Assembly (NCBI RefSeq): GCF_000499845.2
Contig: NC_023756.2
Coordinates: 4,831,306 to 4,895,305, forward strand
DNA from: Phaseolus vulgaris
Lineage: Eukaryota > Streptophyta > Magnoliopsida > Fabales > Fabaceae
Length of the DNA: 64,000 nucleotides
Direction of reading: 5' to 3'
Shown: positions 43,001-56,404 of the stretch, in pieces
Numbering within the stretch: the stretch's first letter is position 1
Layout: each line of letters starts with the position of its first letter
Program-made: the position numbers and the translations under genes
The notes under the pieces: generated by a model
Told to the model about the DNA's origin: nothing
The model's input: the letters and a program-made list of their open reading frames with translations, nothing else
The model's database searches: none

Positions 43001-45555
43001 CAAGCATTACCATGTCTCACCTCCATAAGTAGTGTTTACTTGAGCCATAACTTGCCCACCATACAGCACTAGATGGAACATAAGTCATGACAGATAGACC
43101 AAATCCTCTATATAATCCCCTAATGCCATCAGACCTTAACACCTTACGAGCAACATCTAAACCCCCCCTATATTGGGTATGGCCTGAGTATCCTTGCACC
43201 ATCAGCTTTTGGCTAACCTTAATATAATTCAATATAAAGGTAGTTAGCATATAAAAATTGGTACAATTATACTACTACTTAGGTAAGAATGGAGAAAAGG
43301 AGATAATGGAAATCAAGAATAACAAGATATCAAGTTAATATGCAGTATTATGATATGATAAAACATACAAAGCGCCAAGCTAATATTAGGTTCCCAGTCC
43401 TAGCTACTTAAGTAGATAAAGAAATATGGAAACCACCTCTAACAAATCATCTAAGATACTCTACAACATTATAACATATAATAATTAGTTAATGATAATA
43501 TGAAATATTTTCTAGATATTCTATTGAGGATTCATTTATACATATTTCCATAAAACAAAAATGTTTTATCAACAGGAAAAGAAAAAAACACATAATAAAA
43601 ACACTTTTTTCTTGTTCATCTAAACATGTCAAACCTTTTACAAAAGCACAATATATAAGGACAAAACAAAATAAAACACCATAAGTATGCTGATAAAACA
43701 CATTACTATAAAACATTCCTTTCAAACCTTAAATTTTTTCTGATAATGACATGTTTTATTAACGGGACACATATTTGCTCTCGTTTATCTAAACATGTCA
43801 TTAGCACCCTTTAAAAGAAGCACACTATATAAAGAGAAAAATAAAATAAAACACCCTAAGTATGCTGATAAAACACATTACTAAAAGACCTTTCTTTCAA
43901 ACCTACAAGTTTTCTGATACATGAGTTTATAGAACTAAATAAAAAAAGTGTACAAAATAGTGTTTAAATTTAAAAATGTATCAAATACAACTTATAAAGC
44001 CATATGCAAAAATAAGTACAAAAATACTTCTAGAGCTAAAATAAAATTGAATTGCAACAGACATGTCAAAGAACACCAGGATTCAAGCTTCAATAATTGG
44101 CAAAGTTAAAAACAAACTTAAAAGATTGTTGGTCAGCTTGCACTGTCGAAATAACTAACTTACAAAAGATGTATTTGAATGTATACCACAATATACAAAT
44201 GCGTAAACATCATATACAGCCATCAGTAAGTCCAAAAGAGTATATTCTTTCAAGTACAAAACTACTGACACTTGTGCACAGCAGCTGAGGTTGGGTGAAT
44301 TAGATTATTATACCACATCAACTGGAACAAACACAGCTTGTGCCAAAAGTGATGATGTCATGCCTGCAACTCCATTTGATATGGCAGCTTGAGTAGTTTC
44401 AGATAGTCTGAATGGCTCCAGCATCCTGAGGGAAGCCACCTTTGTCGTCTCCAATGCAGTAAGAAATATGATTCTGGTAGGAATTGTACCAGTCATGACT
44501 GTAAAAAATCCTTTATACAAACCACGGATTCCATCCGTTTTAAGTAATCCTTTCACAACAGATAATGCACTTCTCTCCAAAGTATCCTTTGAAGCAACCT
44601 GCAGCCTAGTTTTCACAACAGAAACCGGGTAGAGTGCTACTGTAACACCTGTAAAGAGTCCTGCTCCCACGACATAGAACTTCGTTTTATCTAGCCTACA
44701 AAATTAGTGGGACTTAACAAATAAATAAAGCTTCAAGACATCAAATTCATCATCCATAAAACATATTCCAAACAAGCCAATCCAAATATCTAGAATAAAT
44801 CACCAATTTCTTCTTACAGTTATTACCCTCTCTCCCTGCTAGTACCAAATTATTTAAGTGATCCTTAAAGTATTGAGTATTCATCAGTTTGGCCCCCACT
44901 TAATATAGTGAAATTGAAGGATCAATTTGAAGCATTGTTTAATATTTGGAGGCCTACTTGACATGATTTCCAATACCTTCAGGACTACTCAAGTAATTTT
45001 GCTTCATTTTCTTAACTTCGGGCATCACTAAGGAAAGTATTAGAAATCTCCAATACTGAAGGATTACTCACAAAATCGCTTTCCAAGGTAAGGTTTGCAT
45101 CCGTTTATGTACTCTGTTTAGTCATATATCTAAAATGCGAAATCTCAAACAGAAAGAAAGCAATAGTTTAGATGTGAAATCGATGGTTTACTCAATGCAT
45201 ATTCAATATCCACTAAGAAGATCAAATTTCCATAGATGAAAGATTCATTGAGCTCTGAATAGGAAATGAAAGCAACAATACAAGCAGAGCGTCACAACCT
45301 AGAATCTTGTTAGTTCAAATATCTTCTAATCGAGCAAACATAAACGGCTAACACTACATTTCTGCTAGTAGGCATTACTTCAAACAGTTATTAGTGCATA
45401 TCATTTGTATTTCTTGAATTCAATTTCAGTTCATTATCTTTAATTGTTCATGCGATAGTTGCAATCCACACTCGAACAGAACTAATAAAAGCGTGAAATT
45501 ACAAAAAATGGAGAAAGTGAGAAAACCTGTCCCAATTAATATCGGAAGAGGCCAT
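40039..45555 (-). CDS. SLC25A44: Mitochondrial carrier, SLC25A44-like, 6 exons
   Basis: CDS exons are 45555-45527, 44695-44314, 43217-43021, 42349-42208, 40984-40831 and 40070-40039. All introns are GT-AG; 936 nt, 311 residues. It starts MASSDINWDRLDKTKF. Three mitochondrial-carrier repeats are visible, with signatures YPVSVVKTRLQVASKD, VPVDVVSQKLMVQGYSG and TTPLDTIKTRLQ, each with a G-rich LY(K/R)G(F/L)G motif at its end. The protein should have six membrane helices in the inner mitochondrial membrane. The animal SLC25A44 relative imports branched-chain amino acids; the plant substrate is inferred only by homology. The C-terminus is AYEYLKRVCAKDEDV; the last exon codes only ten residues. Introns are long, and intron 3 holds an internal tandem duplication. 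Confidence 0.95.
43561..43925. repeat. Diverged tandem duplication inside a carrier-gene intron
   Basis: Two units of about 175-190 bp share 'atgttttat', 'tctaaacatgtca' and 'agtatgctgataaaacacat' (at about 43684 and 43859), with many substitutions. It is non-coding and lies wholly within the intron between the second and third coding exons. Confidence 0.85.
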
Positions 45556-45670
45556 TGCTTCAGCAAAGAAGAGAAGCGTTCATGAATAGCTCGATGCTGC
45601 AGATTTCGAAGAAGGAATAGAAGCAAAGCCGAGAGAGAGAAGGAGGAAGCATACGCAAGGAACCTTTCGT

Positions 45671-45680
45671 ATTATTTATA
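45671..45680 (-). promoter_or_regulatory. TATA box of the carrier gene
   Basis: TATAAATAAT on the - strand, about 116 bp upstream of the ATG at 45555, with a purine/pyrimidine-rich leader between. Position and sequence fit a core promoter. Confidence 0.6.
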
Positions 45681-45689
45681 GGAGAATAT

Positions 45690-47084
45690 GCTCACTCGTG
45701 TTTGTTTCCTATTTATTTATTTATTACATTTTAATAATATGTTTTTATTTTTTATATATTTTTTATTGATTTCTCAAACATGTATATTCACGCTTCTCTA
45801 AGAAAAGCTTCAATTTATCATAACTTTTATAGAGTGTTTAAAAATACGTTGATAATATATAAAAAAAAAAAATATTAGGTGGCATAATATATGAAAACAA
45901 AAATTGAGTAATAAAATAATGATAATTCATGGATAAAATGTTTAATTAAATTAAAATTGAAAGAGCATCTAAATACCAAAAAAAAGTGAGGGGGAAAAGA
46001 TTCAATAAAATAGCATAGCAATTAAAATACATAATAAAATAACATTAATAAAATTAATATTATATATATATATATGAACCGTCAGAAGAGGTTCAAATTT
46101 GTAGTTGGACCTGATTTATCATTGAATTCAAATTAAATTGGATCGAAATATGTTCTTTTTAAAGGGTCAAAAATTGAACTCAACCTTGTAATGAATTTGT
46201 GCACTAAAATCAGTTAAGCATTTTAAGAAATAAAGTTAATTATGTTCAAATTGATTAAAATATACTTTTAATAAACTAAAATTACTTAAAGGTCATCTTT
46301 AAGTGATATTAATTGACTAAAATAGTGCTTTAATAGCCAACTAAAAAGTTGTGCAACTTCATAAAACTTTTTTTAGGTTATCAAAAAACAATTTTTAGTT
46401 TGCTAAAACTATCAAACCTCCAAAGCTAAGGTTTTTACTCTTTTAAATACAAATTTGTTTAAAAGTTACAATATATGAAATTTTGAAAAACATTCCAAAA
46501 AAAACTTTGCATTCTGGAAAACACCTTTTTGAATTATTAATCAATGATCTTTGAATTAAGATCATAGTTTGATATTCTTACCTCCTTGAAAATTACTATT
46601 ATGTGTCTTTATAATTATAAGTTGAAATTTCACATGATCTTCTTCCATTTTATTTTTTTTGTGTTGATTTTTTTTCTTGATAAGAGGGATGAAGGTTCTC
46701 TCTTGTGATAGGGTTTCAAAAGGTGTTGTATTGGACACTGTAGGGTTCAGAATATTATTCTTGTGTGTTAATTTTCTTTTTTTTATATTATTGTAAAATA
46801 TATTTTAAAATTAATAAATTGACTTATTATGTGATTAAACAACTAGATAACTACAAATCAATATAAATCTTTATGTTTTTCTCTTACTTTTATCCACCAT
46901 AACTTTCATTTGTGTTGTTTCCATAAAGAATATTGAATATATCATTACTAAGAATTAAAGTTGGTGGTTATTCAAAGATTGATTTATTCAAAGGTTATTG
47001 TTCATTATTTTCCAAAAGATTTTTGAGTGTTAGAGAGTAACCACACCCTTACATGGGTTTACATACATATACACATACTTTTTC
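45690..47084. other. Intergenic, promoter side of the carrier gene and 5' flank of a copia relic
   Basis: AT-rich. It contains a short TA run at about 46062-46073. About 46600-47084 may be the 5' part (LTR/leader) of the copia relic, but no LTR boundary or second copy is recognisable. Confidence 0.4.
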
Positions 47085-48298
47085 TTGCCACATTGTATTT
47101 TCTTTCACTCCTTTCAATACATGAGTTTTAGTTTTCTCTCTCACCCACAGAGGTTTAACATGTTATCCAAATCTTCTTATTTTTCTTTAACCTTTCCCAT
47201 ATCTTCTGCTACCTCCACTGTCTCCATGACACCTTTTTCTTCCTTTTCCCTTCATTTCTTCACCACGTCAATCTCTCTCAAACTGTCAGAAGACAATTTT
47301 TTTGTTGTGGAAGCAACAGGTTCTTGCCACAATTGAGGGGTTACTCCTGTCCAAATTTCTCGATGGGTCTCAGATTCTTCCTCATCTTCTTCCTACCAAT
47401 GATGGTTCTTCCACATGCAACAACCCTGCATTTACGACCTACAAGCAGCAAGATAACTTGCTAGTTGCTTGGATGCTTGCATCCATGACCACACTAGTCT
47501 TAACCAAGATGGTGGGTCTTCATTATGGATGCTCTTTCGGTGGATTTTGACCCTTATATAGCTTCTATAATGTCTCGAAAAGAATGTTACACCATCAACG
47601 AGATTGAAGCGCTTCTTTTGGCCCAAGAAGAACATCTTGCCAAAAACCACCATATTATTCATCTCACCATTTCTCCTCCTGCTGATGTTGCTTCCTGGAC
47701 TCCTGTGTGTTCAACTGCTGACAGATTCCAGTGAAAGTTTGTTTACTCTCGTGGTGGTCGTAGCTTCATGCGTTTTTCTTCGAACCAAGGATTTCGTCAT
47801 TCAAACTACAGACTGTAAAACATTGAACCTTGGAATTCTTGGAACTCATCACGTCCCGTTTGTCAAATCTACAAGAAACCTGGACACTCTGCGGAGTTTT
47901 TTGGCAACAGTATACTCCTCAATCTTTAAATAACATGCATGCTCATCTCTTACATGGCAGTGCACCCAATGAGGCTTCAATCTTAGGTGCCCTTTCAACT
48001 ATTGATGATCCTCTATTGTACCCGAATAGTGGTGCCACCCATCACATCACCAACTCGCCTTCCTTCTATTCTGATAAGCAAATTTATGAAGGCTCTAACA
48101 CTGTAAAAATTGGTAATGGCAAAGGTTTGTATATTTCTCATATTGGTTATGCTTATATTCCTTCCTGTACTACTGATACATCTCTTCGTTTAAATGATCT
48201 TCTTCTTATGCTTGAAATTAAAAAAAATCTTCTCGGTGTCTCCAAGTTCTCTCGTGATAATAATGTGTTTTTTGTGTTTTATCCTAATACGTGTTATG

Positions 48299-50586
48299 TG
48301 TTAGAATGGATTGTTAGAATATATGGCCTTAAACGAGAGGGGTGAATTGTTTAAGAAAGATTTTAGTAAACTTTTAAGCTTAGAATGAAAAATACTTCAA
48401 GAAAACCTTGATTAAGAATTCAGTTTTTCAAAACATAAAGCAAAAGCACAATACTGGAAAAACAATCGGTTGTTTTACCGAAACAATCGATTGTTTATAC
48501 CAGTTATTAATTGACAAAACTGAATTTAAAGAGATAGGGATAGAGAAATTGTACACAGTTGTTTATACTGGTTCACTCCAAATCCAGAGCTACATCCAGT
48601 CTTCTCAGAACCCTGAGGAAACTCCACTAAGCAATCACTACTTGATCACTTACACCACAACCAAGAGAATGACCTTGAACACCTCAAGAAACACACTCTC
48701 CTTGGTCAACACTAAGATTGTTGATCTTGAACACCTCAAGAACACACAACCAATCTCAGCAAACACAGAAACGAATTGTTCAACAGAGTACAAGGATTAT
48801 ACTTGTTACAAAAGATAATCTGAAATCAATACAAGCAGAATCTCATTCCAACACTTTGATTAACCACAAACTCTTAGCAATCTCAGTACTTTGAAAAAAA
48901 CTCTCTTGAAAAACTTTGTCAAAGATTCTTAATTCTCAAAATCTGTTTTTCTGAATATATTCAAAGATGTAGTTTGTTATCAAATCTTAACAAACTCTTA
49001 AATTGCATTAAAAGATTGGTCAAAACATTTAATGACTGGAGCGTAAGCATTTAAAACATTTAAAGCTCAGTCCACAAGAAAACAGTTTTTCTGTTATGGT
49101 CCCAAAACAAACAATCGGTTGTTTCCTCGAATCAATCGGTTGTTTTGGTACTTAACAGTTCAACCATTCAAAACAGTTTTCAATCTTTTTCTCAAAACAA
49201 CTAAGTATAAACAATCGGTTGTTTCGACAAAACAATTGATTGTTTTAACTTAGTTTGAAAATATTTTACTTTCACAAAGATTGAGAATGCTAATGCTTTA
49301 GATTTAATCACAGGGTGGATTACAACATATAAACTACCCCAGAACAAAGCTTAAACCAGCACAACAACATCAAGCATAACAGAGGCTTCAACATCCTTCA
49401 AAGGATTTGGATTCTTCAAAACATGAACACCACTTGGTTCAACATGGATGGCTTTAAACTAGAGGGGGGTGAATTGTTTAAAGAGGGTTTTCGCAAACTT
49501 TTAAAACAAGAATGAAATTATCTCAAGAAACAATTGATAAGAAATTTAGTTTGCCAAAACAGCAATAAAAAACAGCAGTACCAGAAAAACAATTGGTTGT
49601 TTCACAGAAACAATCGGTTGTTTATACCAGCAAACAACAGACAAAATTGAATTTAAAGAGTTAGAGATAGAGAGATTGCACACAGATGTTTATACTGGTT
49701 CACTCCAAATCCAGAGCTACATCCAGTCTTCTCAGAAACCCTGAGGAAATCCACTAAGCAATCACAACGTGATCACTTACACCACAACCAAGAAAGTGAC
49801 CTTGAACACCTCAAGACACACACTCTTCTTGGCCAACACACCAACACTAAGATTGTTGATCTTGATCCCCTCAAGAACACACAGCCAATCTCAGCAAACA
49901 CAGAAACAAAAAACTTGTTTCACAAAGTACAAGGATTACACCTGTTACAGAAGATAATCTGAAATCAATACAAGCAGAATCCTATTCCACAAACTTTGAT
50001 CAATCACAAACTTTCAGCAATCTCAGCTCTTTGAAAAACTCAAAAACTCTTAGCAAAGAACTTATAAAAGATTGATTCTTCAATCTGTTTTTCTGAATAT
50101 ATTCAAAGATGTAGTTTGTTATTAAATCTTAACAAACTCTTAAATTGCATTAAAAGATTGGTCAAAGCATTTAATGACAGGAGCGTAAGCAGTTAAATCA
50201 TTTAAAGCTCAGTCAAAGATAAAACAGTTTTTCTGTTATGGTACCAAAACAAACAATCGGTTGTTTCCTCGAATCAATCGGTTGTTTTGGTTTTAACAGT
50301 TCAACCATTTGAAAAACAGTTTTCAATCTTTTCTCAAAACATTTAAGTATAAACAATTGGTTGTTTCGACAAAACAATCGGTTGTTTTAACTTAGTTTGA
50401 AAAACATTTTACTTTCAAAAAGATTGAGAATGCCTATGCTTTAGATTCGATCAAGGGGTGGATTACAACACTCAAACTACCCCAGAACTAGACTAAACCA
50501 GCACAGCAACAACAAGCACGGCCAAGGCTTCAACATCCTTCAAAGGGTTTGGATTCTTCAAAGCTTGAACACCACTTGGTTCAACA
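48299..50586. mobile_element. Nested insertion of two abutting LTR-like units, TTATG target duplication
   Basis: The insert splits the copia pol between protease and pre-integrase and is flanked by TTATG on both sides (48294-48298, 50587-50591). It begins TGTTAGAATGG and ends GGTTCAACA. It consists of two direct units, 48299-49444 and 49445-50586, which diverge by substitutions and small indels and touch each other with no internal domain. On the - strand each unit begins TGTTGAACCAAGTGG, an LTR-like start. No ORF of note. It looks like an LTR-LTR tandem without PBS, PPT or pol. Confidence 0.85.
48460..50400. repeat. Paired ACAATCG(G/A)TTGTTT motifs within the LTR-like units
   Basis: Near-palindromic AACAATCGRTTGTTT motifs occur in pairs spaced by 3-6 bp at about 48465, 49112, 49211, 49589, 50252 and 50352. 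Thus each unit carries three pairs at corresponding positions. Some copies have ATTGG in place of ATCGG. The regular pairing suggests binding sites for a dimeric factor, but this is inference. Confidence 0.8.
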
Positions 50587-52500
50587 TTATGTTGTTCAGC
50601 AGAATAGAAGCAAGTTCTTCTTCAAGAAACTCTTAAAGATGGCTTGTATATCTTTCCTGGTTTAAAATCACGTTCCATTTGTTCTACAAATTCTTTGTCT
50701 TTTACTGGTGATAAAATTACTAAAAACTTGTGGCATCAACAGTTCAGTCATTGCCATTTTAAGACTCTAAAACAGATTCTTTCTTCTTGTAACATTTCTA
50801 TAAAGAATGATATTTGTATTTGTTCTGCTTGTGTGCGTGCTAAATACCATCAATTGCCTTATCACACTACTTTAACTACTTATATTGCACCTTTACTGCT
50901 TATATATACGGATTATGGGGTCCTGCTCCGGTTTTTAGCTCTAATGGAGCCAGATATTATGTGTCCTTTCTTGATGCATAAACTAGGTTCACATGGATTT
51001 ATGTTATGCATACCAAATCTCAAATTTCTAATGTGTTCAAAAAAATTAAAATTGTAGTTGAAAATCAAACTAGCCATAAAATTCGCAACTTGCGAATTGA
51101 TAACGCACGTAAATATCTTTCTTTAACTCCTTCCTTCACCAACATTTTCATCATCGTCTGACGTGTCCTATACGCATCAACAAAATGGATTTTTTGAACG
51201 AAAAACATCGCCATAACGAGAGACCCATATCCATCTCGTTACTTGTTCATGCTAATCTTTCCTTACACTTTTGGGTTAAGGCTTTTATATCTTTTGTTCA
51301 TATTATTAATGTGTTTCCATGTGATGGTTTACATGGTGATACATGTTATCATAAACTCTTTAACAAGATACCTGATTATACTCATTTCAAAGTTTTTGGG
51401 TGTGCTTGCTACCCTAACCTGAGGCCATACAATGTGCACAAATTTGCTTTTCTCTCTCAATGTTGATTGTTTCTTGGATATAATATTCATCATGTTGGCT
51501 ATATTTGTCTAATTCTTGATGGCAAAACTATTATTTCACATCATGTGGTTTTTAATGAAATTTTTTTTCCTTATAACGAGCGTACAAACAAGTTTGCTAT
51601 TTCCTTAGGTAGTTCCTTGGTTCACGATGATGATGCTCCTACTCTTACAATGGTGTCTTCTCCTCAAACTTTTTCTTCCACACCTTCTATTGTTATTTCG
51701 CCCTCTCTTTCACCACCCATTCACAATGATGATGACCCTCCCTTTTCTTCACCCTTGCCCATCTCCACCATTGTGAATTCTCATCCGATGGTCACTCGGG
51801 CTAAAGTTGGCACTCACAAACCTAAGGTGTATCTTACCTCTATTAGTCATGTTCCTTCTATACCTACTTTTGTCAAAGAAGTTGTTGCTTCTCCAATCTG
51901 GTACAATGATATGCATGATGAGTATAATGCTTTGTTACCTAACAAAACCTGGATGTTAACTACTCTTCCTCCAAACGTCTCTCTAGTTGGGTGTAAGTTG
52001 ATTTTTAAAACAAAACTTAATGCAGATGGTTATTTGCATTGGTGTAAAGCACATCTGGTGGCCAAAGGCTTCAATCACACACAGTCTTGACTATGCTAAG
52101 ACGTTTAGTCCTGTTGTTCATCACACTACCATTCACCTCGTTCTTGGACATGCAGTTGCTTCGAGATAGTCTGTGCAACAAATTGACGTAAACAACACTT
52201 TCCTTAATGGTGATCTCAGTGAATATGTTTTCATGCAGCAACCGCTTGACTTTAACTCTGCACATCCACAGCTTGTTTGCCAGCTTCACAAAGTCATTTA
52301 TGGCTTGAATTAAGCGCCATGTTCATGGTTTCTTGAGCTAAGTCACATTTTACATACTTTTAATTTTACATACTTTTGGTTTCACTCCTACTAAAAGCGA
52401 CACTTCTCTTTTTATTCGGTTTACCCCTTCGCACATTACATTTATCTTGGTTTATGTAGATGACATTCTTATTACGGGGTCTTCTGTTTCTTAAATCAAT

Positions 52501-55500
52501 AATCTCATTACAAAGTCTTAACACATGTTTTGTGAATCATCACATGAAGCAAATTTATGTTGACCTATGAATCAACTTAGTATTCATTTGATACAACACC
52601 CTCAAATAAATAATCAAACGAAGATAACAAACAAAGTTGTGTTAAAAAGACTAAAATAACATTTAGATGAAGTCAAAATCCTATGGATAGATATTTTATA
52701 TATTATGATTTTATCATAAGATGACTCAGTCAATAACATGTGAAACTCCATTATATTTGATATGTGGATTAAGATACAATTATTCCAATTAAAATAAGAC
52801 AACTATCCTATTGGGTGGAAATATTTTCACATGGAAAATCAAAAGTAAGAGGTCATATTATAATTTAGATATGATTCCTAAAATTTGAGAGGCAACACTT
52901 TAAGAGAAGTGATAATAAATTGATAAGTTAGAAAATAAACATACCATGAAGGTGATCCCTACAAGTTATAGACTTTTAAACCCGATGATAAAAAGAGCTT
53001 AACCAAATCAACCTTCAAATAAACTTTTTTTCCAAGTAAGTTGCTCTGTATTGATTTCGTGAAATGATAAAGAAATGTGTTTATCATTTGGATATATAGA
53101 TGCATGTCTCATCAGACCAGCTTAAAATTCAACTATAGTCTTTAATTTGATTACAAACTTTATGTACTATTTTTCCCTAAATTTATTTATTTCTCTGATA
53201 TTTCCTTAAGAGGTTTTCAATGAAACACATGAATAAATAAATCTATTATTTCACTTACACTTTGTTTGTTTGATATTTACCAAATATTTTGAAAACAAAT
53301 TCATGTTTGATTAATATCTATGCAAATCCACCAGTGTTAGAGGAGCAATTTTGATCGTTATCAAGCTCCTACCTTAATAAAAAGAGGCTTGCATTTCAAT
53401 TTATATTCTTGTAAGTCTACTGATATAAGAAATATAATTCTAGTCATTATTAAATTAATTTCCTCTTTAAGATAAAAAAAAAATGTTCATGTTCAAATTC
53501 TATCTATATACTATATATATTACTAGAAAAATATTAAATAAAAATTAATAATTCTTTAATTTATAAAGCAGTATCTAATTTAATAATTAATTATTATTTT
53601 TCTCTAAAATTAATTATTATTTAATAATTCTTTTGTAGTGTGATTTTAAGATTTAAAATTATATTTATTTTGTTATTTTGAATTATTGTTTAATATTTAA
53701 GTTAATATAATATTAGATCAGGTTTTAACATTAAGATATATTATATTTTGTTAGAATTAAAATTTTAAATTGTTAGAATTTATAATTGAAATTATATTTA
53801 TTAATTAACTCTCTCATACGTTCATACATTCATTATGTTGACTTCAACAAAATGAGTCACTTTCACTTGCAAACCATTTACCACTCCAAAGACGTTCAAT
53901 GCATGGGTTTAGTCATAGTCATGGAACGTAGCATGAGCCTCACTAAAGAGAGGTAAAAACGTCAAATAAATTTATCTTCATACGTAAAAAAAAAAAAAAA
54001 ATAATTTAACTTTTTTTTATCCTTCTACTTTTATGTAAAATTTGTTTTTCATTTTAATCCAAATTTTAAACTTCATATACTTGTAGTAATACAAAATTAT
54101 TTAAATATATCTTTATTAGTAATTTTTTTAAATTACAAATGGATTAATATTAAAGTATTTTATACTAATTCATCATTAACATTTGTTATATTATTATAAT
54201 ACATTATACGATTAAATTATTTTTATTGTTAAACAGTACACGTATCTGTATTTAGGAGTTCTAGAATTCGAACTATATAAAAAATAAATTTTCACGTTAT
54301 AACAAAGGAAAAAAAAATATTTAACTTAAAATGAATTAATATATTTTAAAATAAATTCTAACATAATATAATCCTTTAACACAAAAATATTAACGAATAA
54401 GAAAGAAATAGAAAATATGTAAGAAAACATTTACTCCAACTTACATAGAACCAAAAATATAAAAAGTGTTGTTGATTGCTTATGTAATAAGTAATGTCTA
54501 AACGTGAAAGAAGAGTTAAAAGTTAGAGAGAAAGTGACGTGCACTTAGAAAACGTTCTTCCTTCGGAGTCTGGACCCATTGCTAGACGCAAGTAATCACT
54601 TTTCATATAAAGCCATTTTTCCAAAAGCACTTTCACAAACTATTATTTATTATTTAAAAGTTAAGCATTTATCAAGGAAAATACGAAAAAGTTTTTATGA
54701 GAAATAACACACAATTACGAATTAATTGTAAAAAAATAAACAACACATAATTTAACATGATTCGATCGTCAATCTGCAACTTACGTCTACGAACAATTAA
54801 TTAAATTTTTCATTCTGTTTGTTATAATTTTATTACAAACACAAATATCTCTTAAATAAATATTATAGACGGAAAACAATATTAAACTTATTCACTAAAC
54901 CATGATGTCTAATCCAGCTCAATTGATCATAACTTCACATTAATTCAGCTCAATCTATACGATTTCATATTAAAAATATGCTTATAAAACTTTTAAAAGA
55001 ATCCTCACAAATTTTATGATCATTTTATTGTTTTATAAATTTTTATTTTATATTCTTTTTACTACTCATACTTCTAACTATATTCTGGAAATGGCCCTTA
55101 TTTTTATTATTTTTTAATGTTTAAAAAAAACATAACTCAAAGTGCTTTTTTCTCTAGTTTTGAATAAATTAACTTAGCATGGTTTAGTTGGCGTTCCATT
55201 ACTCCGTTTGCATCTTTGAATCTTAAGGAGGAAGATTTTTGGGAGAAAAACAAAAGCAAATGTTTTTATGAAAATTATTTTTAATACAATTTTTTTTAAA
55301 GATATAATCTCAAAGTGATTTTTTTTAAAAATGATCTCTCTTCTATAGTTGCCGTGGGAAACAAGTAGAATTTTTTTTTTGTACTTCTGTTTTTAAAATA
55401 AGTTTATCAAAACATGTTAAAATTCACAAGAAATAATTATTTTATTTAAAATCATTTTTTCCTAAAAAACTTAAACAAACTTATTAATAATGTGAATGGT

Positions 55501-56187
55501 TTAAAATATATTTAAATTTTCTATTTTAAAAATGACAATTCAATATTAGAAGGTTTAAAATTGATACAAATAGATTAGATAATAGCACAAACTTTTTTTT
55601 AGTAATGACCCAATTATGATACATTATATAATGTCATTGATATAACCTAAACCATGGGTTTAGAACACAGAAAAAAGGAGAATAAAGTTTGAAAGTTAAA
55701 TTAAAAAATAAAATGAAAAACTAAGTAATTGATCTAGGATATATAGTATAATATTTTTATATAATCGAAAACAAATTATATATATAGTAAATTTATGGGC
55801 TTCATAATAATTACCTTATAAGTTACATTTAACATTATTTTTTAGCTGATAATATTAAAAATATATAGAATTTAAACTGAAATTTAAAATTTATATGTTA
55901 AAAATTAATTTTTTCTTCTTCTTTCATTTATTAATTACTAGAAAGAATACATTGTGATTTATTTATTTCCATTTCCTTTCCAAACTTATAAATAGAACAA
56001 ATGACAATGAAATATTTTTTCTTTTCTTTATAAAAATTCTAAAATTTAACTATTCATCCATCTGGTTCTAAGTATTTTTATGAAATACACACACATATAT
56101 ATATATATAATAAAATCATTTAAATTCATGAAAAATGAAAAAAAAATAGAAAAGTGTAAAGTGGGCCGAATTTTCTAGAAGCTGGAA
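52501..56187. other. Long AT-rich intergenic spacer upstream of COBRA
   Basis: No gene recognised. It contains a MITE-like relic at 53521-53640 and a CA/TA run at about 56088-56109. The last few hundred bases should include the COBRA promoter, with a pyrimidine-rich leader (CTCTTTCTCTCTCTTCC type) at about 56295-56355. Confidence 0.5.
53521..53640. mobile_element. Short CACTA-type MITE relic
   Basis: Begins TACTAGAAAAATATTAAATA and ends TTAATAATTCTTTTGTAGTG. The right end is the complement of CACTACAAAAGAATTATTAA, the terminus seen at 14927. The left terminus is degraded (TACTAG for CACTACAAG) and the flanking triplets do not match. Confidence 0.55.
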
Positions 56188-56404
56188 ATGCTTACAGTGG
56201 GACTTCACAGCCCACAATCTCTTCCTCTGACAAACACTCGCCAACTGGACAGAACAAAAACAGTCAGTGTCCGCCGCGTAATTTTTCCACACAGACTCTT
56301 TCTCTCTCTTCCTCTGTTCTTCTTTTGCTCACTCTGTTCTCTCTCCCTCTCACACCAACAAAAAAATTTCTCAACACCCTAACATTCCCTTTGTTCAAAG
56401 AAAA

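Larger units (their letters stand above)
47085..52500 (+). pseudogene. Degenerate Ty1/copia retrotransposon (gag-pol), + strand
   Basis: Read through frameshifts, the order is gag (ISLKLSEDN, then LWKQQVLATIEGLLLSKFLD, later SRKECYTINEIEALLLAQEE), protease (NSGATHHITNSPSFYSD, with Asn for the catalytic Asp) and pre-integrase (LWHQQFSHCHFKTL ... CICSACVRAK). Next come the integrase end with HFKVFGCACYPNLRPYN and MFLGYNIHHVGYICL, and RT start (NKTWMLTTLPPNVSLVGCK, LVAKGFNH). RT palm has QQIDVNNTFLNGDLSEYVFM and YVDD at 52453-52464 in FILVYVDDILITGS. RNase H is lost and no LTRs were identified. Multiple stops and a 2.3-kb nested insertion (48299-50586) show it is long dead. Confidence 0.88.
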
